From Flavobacteriaceae bacterium (GTDB lineage Bacteria > Bacteroidota > Bacteroidia > Flavobacteriales > Flavobacteriaceae), in the NCBI GenBank assembly GCA_947373225.1, contig CANBWX010000016.1, positions 1 through 39,769 of the forward strand: a stretch of DNA of 39,769 nucleotides, in the 5' to 3' direction. Below, one piece after another: positions 1 through 8,318 of the stretch (the first letter of the stretch is position 1; each line of letters starts with the position of its first letter). Both the position numbers and the translations under genes were made by a program. The notes under the pieces are model-generated. The model saw nothing but the letters and a program-made list of their open reading frames with translations. It had not been told where the DNA came from and searched no databases.

Positions 1-660
1 TACGGTTTCTTCGACATAAGTTCCAAAGATTTTGTCCCAAATAATAAGCATATCTCCATAATTTTTGTCGAGATATTCGGCATTACTGCTGTGATGTAAC
101 TTATGATGCGTTGGTGTAACAATAATATATTCTAGCCAGCCTAAATTCCCCACTAATTGAGTATGTGTAAAAAAAGGATAGGTGCCATGAATGAGCAGTA
201 ATATGGTGATCATTTCAGCAGGAAAGCCAATAATGGGCAAAACGCACCAGAATAATCCTCTAGCAATCGCCTGAAAAACCGTAATTCGAGCCGCTACGGT
301 ATAATTGAAATCATCACTTTGATGATGAACAATGTGCGCTGCCCAAAAAAGATTGATTTTATGACCAAAACGATGGTACCAATACCAAATCAAATCGGTT
401 GCTAAAAACAATAGAATCCAAGAAGTAGCGGAAGGTTCTATTTTAAAAAAAGAATAGTTTTTGTGGAGCCAATCGAAAACAAAAAAGAACGCACCCGTGG
501 TCAAAAGATCCGAAATGCGTTCTACAATTCCCACATTCAAATTGGCAATACTTTCATTAAAATGATGTACTTCCCTATTTTTTCTTTTACTGATATAATA
601 TTCCAAAAGCATAAAAAACACAAAGAATGGAATAGCAAGAGCAATATAATCTAGTTTCAT
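1..660 (-). CDS. Fatty acid hydroxylase / sterol desaturase family membrane protein (3' end cut by window)
   Basis: The minus-strand frame is open from the ATG at 660 to the window edge (220 codons, C-terminus missing). It starts MKLDYIALAIPFFVFFMLLE, a first membrane segment. The di-iron histidine clusters of the superfamily are visible: WYHRFGH (residues about 94-100), HIVHH (about 108-112) and, near the edge, THHKLHH. These proteins are integral membrane oxygenases acting on lipids. The substrate cannot be told from sequence; flavobacterial members are mostly annotated only as sterol desaturase family. There is no link to the carotenoid hydroxylase CrtZ further along, which is much shorter. 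The next gene upstream on this strand ends 40 bp away. Family is secure, substrate unknown. Confidence 0.9.
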   Translation of the reverse strand, partial: MKLDYIALAIPFFVFFMLLEYYISKRKNREVHHFNESIANLNVGIVERISDLLTTGAFFFVFDWLHKNYSFFKIEPSATSWILLFLATDLIWYWYHRFGHKINLFWAAHIVHHQSDDFNYTVAARITVFQAIARGLFWCVLPIIGFPAEMITILLLIHGTYPFFTHTQLVGNLGWLEYIIVTPTHHKLHHSSNAEYLDKNYGDMLIIWDKIFGTYVEETV

Positions 661-700
661 ATTTTTAAATAAAGGTTAATTTTTGAAGTAAAATAATTTA

Positions 701-1066
701 TTAATATGGTTTCATATCAGGATATTTTACCTCAAAGTTATTCCTTGTTTTTTGAGTTTGTTTAGTATAAGAATGATTCGTTCTACTATCTTTTTCACAA
801 GGCGGAGAACTAATTACAAAATCAAAATTCATATAGTTTTTCAGCAAATATTCTTGAGAATCTGCAACAATTACTGTATCATCTGGAAAATGAGCTTTAT
901 AAATCATTGCCTTTTCTTCATTGCATTCTATTGCTGTAACCTCTACATTTTTCCAATTTTTTCTATTTTCTCCAATTCCTGCGAATAGATTTAAAACCTG
1001 GATTGGTGCTGGAACCTTATTAAAGCTATTGCTAGATTGGTTTTGAATTTTAATATTTGTTTGCAT
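701..1066 (-). CDS. Short, probably truncated DNA methyltransferase-like protein
   Basis: A 121-aa ORF. Residues about 22-35 (VLNLFAGIGENRKNW) look like a SAM-binding motif I, followed by a motif-II-like acidic end (VTAIECNEE) and a motif IV SSPPCEKDSRTNH around residue 85, as in phage-type DNA methylases of the Dcm/C5 group with the PPC catalytic loop. The reading frame stops at KYPDMKPY, where I would expect such enzymes to continue with the target-recognition half. I therefore read it as the N-terminal half of a methylase, either a decayed relic or a free-standing half-domain. No restriction partner is nearby. The identification rests on motif reading; truncation is inferred from remembered family length. 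Confidence 0.6.
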   Translation of the reverse strand: MQTNIKIQNQSSNSFNKVPAPIQVLNLFAGIGENRKNWKNVEVTAIECNEEKAMIYKAHFPDDTVIVADSQEYLLKNYMNFDFVISSPPCEKDSRTNHSYTKQTQKTRNNFEVKYPDMKPY

Positions 1067-1133
1067 CTTTAAAATTTGTGTTTAATATATTTACATGGTT
1101 TATTTATCAGCAACATCCACAATCATCATCCGA

Positions 1134-2237
1134 TTAATACTGCAAGTGAGGTTCCTTAATTTTTATTTTCTGGATTACTTTAAGCACATCAGTAAGAACA
1201 CCTCTAGCTACCGCTTCTTTTCCTGCTTTAACTCCTTTAATAACAATAGGAATTTCGCCATAGGATTGGGTGTAAATTTCAAAAACAGTTTCGGAATCTT
1301 TTAGTTTTCCTGTAGGCGACGAGATTGGTTCCGAAAGTAATTGAACTTCGAGTTTGTTTTCTAAAACATTAAATTCACCAACATAGCGCAAAACGTGATT
1401 GTCGTCTTGAACTAATTTTGCAATTCTATATAATTTGTCAAACAATTCTTTGCTTGATTCATATTCAGATTTAGAATTAAATTCGTTTAAATCTGGAAGT
1501 AAAAGTGAGGTAATTCTAATATCTGAAAGCTCTAAATTCTCCCGAATTTCTCTAGCCAAAATAAGTAATTTTCCAGCCACATCATGCCCCGATAAATCTT
1601 CTCTTGAATCTGGTTTTGTCAATCCTAATTTCTCAGCATCAATCAAAATACTAGAAAAAGAACTTTCTTCGGCAGAAAATCGATTGAAAATATAGCTTAA
1701 GGAATCGGAGAAAACACCTCGTATTTTAGTGATTTTCACACCCGAAGAATGCAAATCACGTATAGATTGTATTACGGGAAATCCGCTGCCAACACTAGTT
1801 TCATACAAAAATGTCTTCTCGAATTTTTCGAGATTTTCACGTAATTCTTTGTAAAAATCAAAAGCTAATATATTGGCATTTTTATTAGATGCAACAATAT
1901 TAAATCCGTTTTGAATAAGCTTGATATAATTTTTTGCCAATTCCTTACTGTCCGTAAAATCAACGGCAATTAGATTTTCTAAATTTTGCTCCTGAGCATA
2001 TTCAATAATGCCATCAATTGTATTTGGAATTGCTGCCAAAATAAAATTAGATTCCCATTCTTTGCCAACTCCCTCTTTTTCGAAGTAAGCCAATTCCGAA
2101 TTCGTAATTATAGGAAATCGGATATCTATATTCTTTTTTTCAAGGTGAAATTTTTGACATTCAATAACATGATTGATTAATGCTTTTCCAACATTTTCTA
2201 TCCCAAAAAGCACGATATTTATTCTAAGCGCTGACAT
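1134..2237 (-). CDS. hom: Homoserine dehydrogenase
   Basis: 367 aa. Reduces aspartate semialdehyde to homoserine, the branch point to methionine and threonine. The N-terminus (INIVLFGIENVGKALI) is the dinucleotide-binding loop, with E-N where the usual middle glycine stands. The catalytic-domain block SNKNANILAFDFYKEL...YETSVGSGFPVIQSIRDL and the DSREDLSGHDVAGKLLILAREI segment are characteristic of the family. There is no ACT domain and no fused aspartokinase. The start overlaps the 3' end of the metX-like gene by 14 bp, so the two are translationally coupled. This gene supplies the substrate for MetX and MetY encoded just upstream. An in-frame Cys-rich tail lies past the stop (see findings). 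Confidence 0.9.
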   Translation of the reverse strand: MSALRINIVLFGIENVGKALINHVIECQKFHLEKKNIDIRFPIITNSELAYFEKEGVGKEWESNFILAAIPNTIDGIIEYAQEQNLENLIAVDFTDSKELAKNYIKLIQNGFNIVASNKNANILAFDFYKELRENLEKFEKTFLYETSVGSGFPVIQSIRDLHSSGVKITKIRGVFSDSLSYIFNRFSAEESSFSSILIDAEKLGLTKPDSREDLSGHDVAGKLLILAREIRENLELSDIRITSLLLPDLNEFNSKSEYESSKELFDKLYRIAKLVQDDNHVLRYVGEFNVLENKLEVQLLSEPISSPTGKLKDSETVFEIYTQSYGEIPIVIKGVKAGKEAVARGVLTDVLKVIQKIKIKEPHLQY

Positions 2238-3225
2238 AATCTTGGAGTTTTATTTGGTTCAAAATAGGCTTCAAAATACTAGATAATTGATTAAATTCAA
2301 TCAAAAAAGCATCGTGACCATGGATAGATTGAATCTGGTTGTAAAAAACATTTTGTTTTATATTTTTCAATGCCCGAAAGGTTTTACGTGTTTCATCAAC
2401 AATAAAGAAACAATCTCTATCAATTGCAACAAGATGAATATCCGCTTGAATTGCGCCAGCAACTGTCAAGAAATCTTTTCTATTACGGGTAATATCATTC
2501 GTTTTTAGCAAATGATTCATCAGCTTATAAGCGGCTAATCGGTAACGGCTTTTTAATTCAAATCCGTGATCGAGCAACCAATATTCAATTTGCAAAATAG
2601 AGAATTCATCTAGTTTATTTCTTAGAAATCTTTGGTTAATATATTCTGGTGTTCGGTACAATAATGTGGCATGTAACCGTGCGTCTACAATAGGATCGTC
2701 AGAGTTATTTAGAATTTGATCCTGAATGAGAACATTGGCAATAACCCAATCCGTGGCTTTCCAATCGGTAGCTATCGGAATAAGATTATCAATTTTATCG
2801 GGTTGCAAAACTGCCATTTCCCAAGCAATTGCACCTCCTAAACTTAAACCAATAACAGCAAAAACATTTTTAATTTTTAAGAAAAATAATCCTTCCCAAA
2901 AAATTCGTGCGATATCACGGACGGTAAAATCGCGATAATTATCAAGGAGATTGGTCACATCATTATCGTAACCATTTCCGGGAATGTTAAAAACAATCAC
3001 CGTAAAATAATTAGTATCTATGGTTTTATCTTCGCCAACTATTGTGTTCCACCAACCGTTTTCACCCGTGATATTAGAATTTCCAGTTAAAGAATGATTG
3101 ACTACAATTATGGGTGAACTGCCAATAGGCTGACCAAAAACTTGATACGCTAACGAGATAAAAGGCTTGCGTTTTCCTAGTTCTAAATCAAAATCAAAAA
3201 GATCTATTTTTTCTATATTTTTCAT
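2224..3225 (-). CDS. metX: Homoserine O-acyltransferase-like alpha/beta hydrolase (MetX type)
   Basis: 333 aa. Expected to acylate homoserine (acetyl-CoA donor) to give O-acetylhomoserine for direct sulfhydrylation. The alpha/beta-hydrolase fold of MetX is visible: oxyanion region (VVNHSLTGNSNITG), nucleophile elbow GLSLGGAIAWE, acid residue in LVAIDRDCFF and C-terminal histidine in SIHGHDAFLIE. Typical MetX proteins are 330-380 aa, so the length is normal. It lies between metY upstream (118-bp gap holding a stem-loop) and hom downstream (14-bp overlap), which fixes its role better than sequence alone. Whether it uses acetyl- or succinyl-CoA is not decided by sequence; acetyl is favoured by the partner MetY. 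Confidence 0.88.
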   Translation of the reverse strand: MKNIEKIDLFDFDLELGKRKPFISLAYQVFGQPIGSSPIIVVNHSLTGNSNITGENGWWNTIVGEDKTIDTNYFTVIVFNIPGNGYDNDVTNLLDNYRDFTVRDIARIFWEGLFFLKIKNVFAVIGLSLGGAIAWEMAVLQPDKIDNLIPIATDWKATDWVIANVLIQDQILNNSDDPIVDARLHATLLYRTPEYINQRFLRNKLDEFSILQIEYWLLDHGFELKSRYRLAAYKLMNHLLKTNDITRNRKDFLTVAGAIQADIHLVAIDRDCFFIVDETRKTFRALKNIKQNVFYNQIQSIHGHDAFLIEFNQLSSILKPILNQIKLQDYVSA

Positions 3226-3264
3226 TTGATACCGTTTTAAGATTAAAATAGTTTTGCTTTTATA

Positions 3265-3311
3265 GAAAAGTAGTCTTTGGAACTAAACCAATAACCAAAG
3301 ACTTACTTTTC
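3265..3311 (-). terminator. Stem-loop between metY and metX
   Basis: A 15-16 bp stem with one bulge pairs GAAAAGTAGTCTTTGG (3265-3280) with 3295-3311; the loop is 14 nt. In the minus-strand transcript it is not followed by a clean U-run, so it is more likely a partial terminator or an RNA-processing/stability hairpin that lowers metX-hom relative to metY than a full stop. Confidence 0.5.
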
Positions 3312-3343
3312 AACCAAAAAAACCAAACTTATTTTTATATTTT

Positions 3344-4627
3344 TTAAAGTCCTTTGATGCTTTCAAAAGCGGTTTTTAAGTCCGATTTTAAATCGTCAAT
3401 ATCTTCTAAACCAACAGATAGACGAATTAAATCTTTAGTCACGCCCGTAGCTTCTTGTTCTTCTGGCGTCAATTGCTGATGGGTTGTGCTTGCAGGATGA
3501 ATGATTAACGATTTTGTATCTCCGATATTGGCCAAAAGAGAAAAAAGCTGAGTTGAATCGACAACTTTTTTTGCGCCTTCAAAACCTTTTTTTAAACCAA
3601 AAGTGACTACTCCACTTTGACCTTTTGGAAGATATTTTTGAACTAAAACATAATATTTACTGCTTTTTAGACCTGGATAATGAACCCATGCCACATCTTC
3701 TTGAAGCTCTAACCATTTCGCTAATTCCAAAGCGTTTTGGCTATGTCTTATGATTCGAAGTGGCAGAGTTTCCAAACCCTGGATAATCTGAAAGGCATTG
3801 AAAGGGCTCAAAGCCGCTCCAAAATCACGCAAACCTTCTATCCGAGCTTTAGCTATAAATGCAGCATTACCTAATACTTCATGATAAACTAATCCGTGAT
3901 ATCCTGCTGAAGGTTCGGTGAATTCAGGGAATTTCCCGTTTGCCCAATCAAATTTACCAGCGTCGATAATTACACCTCCTAAAGAGGTTCCGTTTCCGGC
4001 GATGTATTTTGTTAGAGAGTGAATTACAATGTCGGCTCCAAATTCAATTGGGTTCAATAAATAAGGAGAAGCGACTGTATTATCAACAATAAAAGGCACT
4101 TTCGAAGCTTTGGCTACAGCCGAAATCGCTTTTAAATCTAAAACGTCTAATTTTGGATTCCCCAAAGATTCCACAAAAATGGCTCTAGTATTTTCTTGCA
4201 CTGCATTAGTGAAATTTGCTGGATCTGTAGGATCTACAAATGTGGCAGTTATACCTAATCGTGGCAAAGTCACTTTTAATAAATTGTAAGTCCCACCATA
4301 CAAACTACTTGACGCTACAATATGATCGCCAGCTTTTAGCAAAACCAAGAATGTTGTGGCAATTGCTGCCGTTCCCGAAGCGGTTACTACAGCTCCAATC
4401 CCTCCTTCTAAAGCGGCTAATCGCTGCTCTAAAATATCATTGGTAGGATTATTTAATCGTGTATAAATAAATCCAGCTTCGGATAAACCAAAAAGATTTG
4501 CGGCATGTTCTGAATTTTTAAATACGTAGGAGCTTGTTTGATATATTGGTACGGCTCTAGTTCCTGCGTTTTTTGTTACGTCGTGACCTGCGTGTAATGC
4601 GTTTGTTTCAAATTTTTGTGTACTCAT
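3344..4627 (-). CDS. metY: O-acetylhomoserine sulfhydrylase (aminocarboxypropyltransferase)
   Basis: 427 aa, the normal length of MetY-type Cys/Met-metabolism PLP enzymes. Makes homocysteine from O-acetylhomoserine and sulfide, so methionine is made without transsulfuration. The PLP lysine is K207 in IHSLTKYIAGNGT; other family blocks are YTRLNNPTNDILEQRLAALEGG, VTASGTAAI, SSLYGGTYNLL and the C-terminal LIIHPASTTHQQL with RLSVGLED. The start ATG AGT ACA CAA lies inside a 36-bp sequence that recurs inverted at 5039-5074. It heads the metY-metX-hom block. No SAM riboswitch was recognisable in the leader. Confidence 0.95.
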   Translation of the reverse strand: MSTQKFETNALHAGHDVTKNAGTRAVPIYQTSSYVFKNSEHAANLFGLSEAGFIYTRLNNPTNDILEQRLAALEGGIGAVVTASGTAAIATTFLVLLKAGDHIVASSSLYGGTYNLLKVTLPRLGITATFVDPTDPANFTNAVQENTRAIFVESLGNPKLDVLDLKAISAVAKASKVPFIVDNTVASPYLLNPIEFGADIVIHSLTKYIAGNGTSLGGVIIDAGKFDWANGKFPEFTEPSAGYHGLVYHEVLGNAAFIAKARIEGLRDFGAALSPFNAFQIIQGLETLPLRIIRHSQNALELAKWLELQEDVAWVHYPGLKSSKYYVLVQKYLPKGQSGVVTFGLKKGFEGAKKVVDSTQLFSLLANIGDTKSLIIHPASTTHQQLTPEEQEATGVTKDLIRLSVGLEDIDDLKSDLKTAFESIKGL

Positions 4628-4645
4628 GATTTTAATTTTTTATAA
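4610..4645 (-). repeat. Inverted repeat arm 1, covering the metY start and 5' leader
   Basis: On the minus strand this reads TTATAAAAAATTAAAATCAT, then GAGTACACAAA and ATTT after one variable base. It matches 5039-5074 (plus strand) at 35 of 36 positions, 31 of them contiguous. It contains the last 18 nt of the metY leader and the first codons. Confidence 0.95.
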
Positions 4646-5038
4646 CTTGTTAGGTGTAATTAATTTTTTAAAAGCGTAGAAAATAGTTTTTATTAATGAA
4701 CTAAGAATTAGTTATCTCTTTCATTTTTTCCATGATCCTACTCTATTTTTTTTAATATTCGAATTTATTATTGGGATTTAAAAGAAGTAGTTTTCAATAA
4801 TCGTATCAATTATTAACTTCTTAATCAGTTTTATTACAATAGTAATTGAAGACTTTTAACAACAAAAACACATTCGGCGAGGAAAGCCAAAAGTTGATTT
4901 TTGCATTTTCAAAAATGAGATGTATTTGATAGTCTTCAAAATTATAGTATTTACGTAGAATTAATTTAACTCTACTAATTTGATAGAACAAAAATATATT
5001 AAAAATTTTAAACATCAAAATTATTTACACTATATTTT
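4646..5038. other. 393-bp AT-rich segment between the inverted repeat arms
   Basis: No convincing gene. A 65-codon minus-strand frame (4821-5018) has no recognisable family. Both edges of the segment carry a similar AATTA-TTACAC motif just inside the repeat arms, so the two ends look like diverged copies of one leader region. No SAM, TPP or other riboswitch core was recognised. It must contain the metY promoter, but no TAnnTTTG element stood out. Confidence 0.5.
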
Positions 5039-5074
5039 TTATAAAAAATTAAAATCATGAGTACACAAACATTT
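5039..5074 (+). repeat. Inverted repeat arm 2, a copy of the metY start region
   Basis: 35/36 identical to the complement of 4610-4645, including the ATG AGT ACA CAA codons of metY. Downstream it opens a 20-codon ORF only. Either a relic of an inverted duplication or one end of an invertible segment. Confidence 0.95.
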
Positions 5075-5119
5075 TATAAACAGCTATTTATTGATCTTGA
5101 ATGGATAGAATCTATGTAG
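5057..5119 (+). CDS. 20-codon ORF starting with the metY N-terminus (probably a relic)
   Basis: Reads MSTQTFYKQL...WIESM and ends with TAG at 5117. The first four codons equal those of metY because they sit in the inverted repeat; the rest is unrelated. It runs opposite to metY and ends right before the terminator at 5120-5155. More likely a relic than a gene. Confidence 0.25.
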   Translation: MSTQTFYKQLFIDLEWIESM

Positions 5120-5155
5120 AAAAAAAATGCCTCCAATCATTTCTGATTGGAGGCA
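5120..5155 (-). terminator. Intrinsic terminator of the TonB receptor gene
   Basis: Perfect 12-bp stem TGCCTCCAATCA (5128-5139) / TGATTGGAGGCA (5144-5155) with a TTTC loop. On the minus strand it is followed directly by eight U (plus-strand A 5120-5127). It sits 40 bp past the receptor stop codon. Confidence 0.93.
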
Positions 5156-5195
5156 GATAAAATTTATGTTTTACTACTAAGTTTTCTTTAATAAT

Positions 5196-8051
5196 CTAAA
5201 ATTTAAACCCTAAACGAGCAAAAACAAATCTTCCGTTTAATCCAAATTGAGAAACTGCTCTAGAATAAGCAAACTGATTGGCATTACTTAAATCAGCGCT
5301 AGGTGCAGGCGAAAGTGTAGGTGTTGAATTTGTAAATGCTGGTGTAGCAGGATTATTTCTGTCTGGATAAACATCCCCAATATTATTAGCACCTATTGTG
5401 GCTCTTAAGCTTTTAGAAATTTGATAACCCAAAGATAAATCGGTCACTAATTTTGCGCTATAAACTGGATGCTCATAAACTGAAGAAGTTCCATCTAAAT
5501 TTACATCCGTTGCTCCTGGATCAGTTACAGCACCAAAATAAGTATTTCTTATATAGATTTCTAATTTCTTGATGGTGAAAGTAGTTGCTAAATTGGCTTT
5601 CACTTTCGGGATCGCTGCTTCTAAATAAATTCGGCTTGATTCTGGAAAAAATGAATATTTGAATGCGTCTCCACCTGCATCTATAATAGATTGTGGCACA
5701 TTTAATGCACCAACTCTTAGTGTTTGATTGTAACTAAAAGCAAAGTCATTTTTAATGGTAAACTCTGGAATCACTTTGTATTTATGCGAAATCACTATAT
5801 CAATTCCTTTGGTTTCAGAATTAATTCCGTTAGTCCAGAACGAAGCTTTTTCAACTCCTTTTGTATCAAATGCTTGTTGAAACAAAGTTAAGGCTGCAGC
5901 TTGAGCAGGAGTTGTAGCGGCACTTATTTGGGCATTTGTTGGTCTTGAGTATTGACCCGTTAACACAATTCGATCATCAATTCTTGTTAAATAAGCATCG
6001 GTAGAGATTGTTAGATTCGCTTCAGGAATCTTGAACGTAAATCCTGTACTTAGACTTCTGGATTTTTCAGGTTTCAAATTCTCTACACCAATACTTTTGG
6101 CAGCACTAGAATCGTTGGTGAAATAACCCACTTGATATGGAGATCCATTAATAAATTGGGTAGAACTACTTTCGAAATATTTTTGTTGCAATGATGGTGC
6201 TCTAAATCCTGTTTGTCCAGAAATTCTCCAATTGATGTTGCTGTTTAATTTTACAAGCGAAGCCAATTTATAAGTAACTGTATTACCAAAATCAGAATAA
6301 TTCTCATAACGAATGGCTCCGTTTATAAGCCAGTTATCAGTTGCATTTAATTCTAAATCTAAATAAGCAGCTCCACTTTTTCTATCTTTTTGTTTCGCAT
6401 CCGAAGGTGAAAACCCGGAGAAACCTTGTGCTCCTGCTCCTCTTTTATTTCCAAAAAAATCGGTCACAATCAAAGGAGAACTACTTGGTAATGTTCCGGA
6501 AACAAAACCTCCGTTTGCATCATACAAACCATATGAAGCTTGTTCGCCAGCTTTTATTTGATAATTTTCATATCTAAATTCCCCTCCAAAAGCAACATTT
6601 AATCCTTTTAGAAAATCATATTTTCTGGTAAAATCTAAATTGTTTGTGCTTTGTAAAAAAGATACTTTTCCTGCATCAAAACTCGTTGGAGAATTTACTC
6701 CTAAAGTAGCATTGATGGTATTATTTATATTGTATTGAAAAGAGTTTGTCCCTAAATTAGAACTAATATCGGTGTCAAATCCAAATAATTTTGTTGTGAT
6801 TCCAACTGCCGAAGAAAGGTCAAGAATTTTAGATTCTATTTCAGGTAAAAAACCGTTTGTATACACTTGGGTAAAAGTTCCAGAACCATTTGGCAAACGA
6901 TTAAAAGCAAACGAATTCCCATTTCTATAAGAAACCCCACCAAAGGAATACACGGAAGTAATATCATTCAACGGATATTTTGTGTTGTAATACGCTTGAC
7001 CCGAAGCTAATTCCGACTGCCCCACTCTCATATTATAATCTGATCTTTGCTGACCTCTGTAAGCCAATTCACTATTAGTCACATCTGCTCCTAAAATTGT
7101 TTGCAATTGAGGAATAGTTGTAGCAGATGAAATGCTACTTTGCTGGGCAGTAGTAAAATAACCAACTTGTGGTGCATATTGTTTTATAGAACTGATGATT
7201 TGAGCCGAATTTGCGGTGTTATTTATGTTGCTAAACAAAGAATTAATATTTACACCATTTTGAGCAGCTCTATTTTCTACAGCATTATAAGCATTAAAAA
7301 TAGCATTACTTCTAACTCCTGCTCTACTAGTCGCCTCTCTTGTAACAGCGCTTGCCGTAACATTAAGAAAACTTCCTGCTTTACCTAAAGAAGTTCCATA
7401 ATTCAAATCTAAATTCAATGATTTTCCATCAATTCCGCCCTTGAAATTATTAGATCCAGAAGATAAATTTCCACCATATTGAATTCCACCTGATAAATAA
7501 TGAGCGTCTTTTTTAAGTACAATATTGATTACACCTGCAATTGCATCGGAACCATATTGTGCAGCCGCACCATCTCTTAAAACTTCAATTCTATCGATGG
7601 CAAAAGAAGGAATCGAATTCAAATCTGTCCCAACAGATCCTCTTCCTGGCGAACCATTGATGTTAACCAATGCGCTTGTGTGTCTTCGTTTACCGTTTAC
7701 AAGTATCAAAACTTGATCAGGTCCTAAACCTCTTAATTGAGCTGGATCAACGTGATCCGTTCCATCAGCAGCAGCAGTTGAATTACTAGTAAAAGACGGC
7801 GCTACATAATTCAAAATTTGAGTAATACTCGTTTGTGGAGCCCCTTTTGTAATTTCTGAAATGTTAAGTATATCAATAGGAACAGGTACTTCTGTCTTGA
7901 CCCTATTTTTACTTCTTGATCCAATTATCACAACTTCGGATAATTCAGTCTTCTTTATAGTATCATTTTCTCTTTTAGTTTCCTGCGCATAACTACTTGA
8001 AAAGGCAACTAAGCCTAAAGTTATTGCTAAAAATTTTTTCTTGTTTTTCAT
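5196..8051 (-). CDS. TonB-dependent outer-membrane receptor
   Basis: 951 aa. Residues 1-22 are a signal peptide (MKNKKKFLAITLGLVAFSSSYA). The plug follows: TonB-box-like SEVVIIGSR, then LRGLGPDQVLILVNGKRRH and RIEVLRDGAAAQYGSDAIAGVINIVLKK. The remainder is a 22-strand-type barrel ending in FVFARLGFKF with terminal Phe. There is no N-terminal carboxypeptidase-like domain and no SusD partner, so it resembles a siderophore/small-ligand receptor rather than a SusC glycan receptor. The substrate is unknown. It follows the metY block on the same strand and its leader carries a Met/Cys leader-peptide attenuator, which hints at a sulfur-related ligand; that is inference only. Confidence 0.92.
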   Translation of the reverse strand: MKNKKKFLAITLGLVAFSSSYAQETKRENDTIKKTELSEVVIIGSRSKNRVKTEVPVPIDILNISEITKGAPQTSITQILNYVAPSFTSNSTAAADGTDHVDPAQLRGLGPDQVLILVNGKRRHTSALVNINGSPGRGSVGTDLNSIPSFAIDRIEVLRDGAAAQYGSDAIAGVINIVLKKDAHYLSGGIQYGGNLSSGSNNFKGGIDGKSLNLDLNYGTSLGKAGSFLNVTASAVTREATSRAGVRSNAIFNAYNAVENRAAQNGVNINSLFSNINNTANSAQIISSIKQYAPQVGYFTTAQQSSISSATTIPQLQTILGADVTNSELAYRGQQRSDYNMRVGQSELASGQAYYNTKYPLNDITSVYSFGGVSYRNGNSFAFNRLPNGSGTFTQVYTNGFLPEIESKILDLSSAVGITTKLFGFDTDISSNLGTNSFQYNINNTINATLGVNSPTSFDAGKVSFLQSTNNLDFTRKYDFLKGLNVAFGGEFRYENYQIKAGEQASYGLYDANGGFVSGTLPSSSPLIVTDFFGNKRGAGAQGFSGFSPSDAKQKDRKSGAAYLDLELNATDNWLINGAIRYENYSDFGNTVTYKLASLVKLNSNINWRISGQTGFRAPSLQQKYFESSSTQFINGSPYQVGYFTNDSSAAKSIGVENLKPEKSRSLSTGFTFKIPEANLTISTDAYLTRIDDRIVLTGQYSRPTNAQISAATTPAQAAALTLFQQAFDTKGVEKASFWTNGINSETKGIDIVISHKYKVIPEFTIKNDFAFSYNQTLRVGALNVPQSIIDAGGDAFKYSFFPESSRIYLEAAIPKVKANLATTFTIKKLEIYIRNTYFGAVTDPGATDVNLDGTSSVYEHPVYSAKLVTDLSLGYQISKSLRATIGANNIGDVYPDRNNPATPAFTNSTPTLSPAPSADLSNANQFAYSRAVSQFGLNGRFVFARLGFKF

Positions 8052-8140
8052 TATTGATTTTTGTTGTTAGTGTTTTATTTTAAAATGGTTTTCAATTCTT
8101 TATTTTATCTGTTTTTATTGGCTTATTTCATTTTTTATAT

Positions 8141-8166
8141 AAAAAAACCCCTGCGATTTGCAGGGG
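8141..8166 (-). terminator. Leader terminator (putative attenuator) ahead of the TonB receptor
   Basis: Stem CCCCTGC (8148-8154) / GCAGGGG (8160-8166), loop GATTT, then seven U on the minus strand (A 8141-8147). It lies 90 nt upstream of the receptor start and 23 nt after the leader ORF stop. The nearest upstream minus-strand gene ends 650 bp away, beyond another hairpin, so its position fits conditional termination inside the receptor leader. Confidence 0.85.
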
Positions 8167-8189
8167 TACTTTTTGTATATTTTAATAAA

Positions 8190-8255
8190 CTACAATAGCA
8201 TCCCTACTGAATAATCCGGCATCATTTTACACATATTGTTAGCTATAATTTTCAT
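8190..8255 (-). CDS. Putative 21-aa leader peptide upstream of the TonB receptor
   Basis: Minus-strand ORF beginning MKIIANNMCKMMPDYSVG and ending MLL before TAG at 8190-8192. Five of 21 residues are Met and one is Cys; the core is MCKMMP. It lies between a plausible promoter (8285-8318) and an intrinsic terminator (8141-8166) that precedes the receptor start. The layout promoter, short ORF, terminator, structural gene is that of ribosome-mediated attenuation. I do not recognise the peptide as a described family. Translation is not proven. Confidence 0.55.
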   Translation of the reverse strand: MKIIANNMCKMMPDYSVGMLL

Positions 8256-8284
8256 TATTCTTCTTTTTTGATGAAGCAAATTTG

Positions 8285-8318
8285 CGAACTTATTTTCAAA
8301 CCACCTAGGAAAAATCAA
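8285..8318 (-). promoter_or_regulatory. Probable promoter of the leader ORF and TonB receptor
   Basis: Minus strand: TTGA (8315-8318), 22 nt, then TAAGTTCG (8285-8292), close to the Bacteroidetes TAnnTTTG -7 element. It would start transcription near 8279, about 24 nt before the leader ORF. Confidence 0.45.

Noticed and set aside
4821..5018. 65-codon minus-strand ORF in the metY upstream region
   Set aside because: No recognisable family, low complexity AT-rich composition, and it lies in the segment between inverted repeats where leader sequence is expected.
4628..5038. SAM riboswitch ahead of metY
   Set aside because: Read on the minus strand, none of the SAM-I or SAM-II core sequences could be found.
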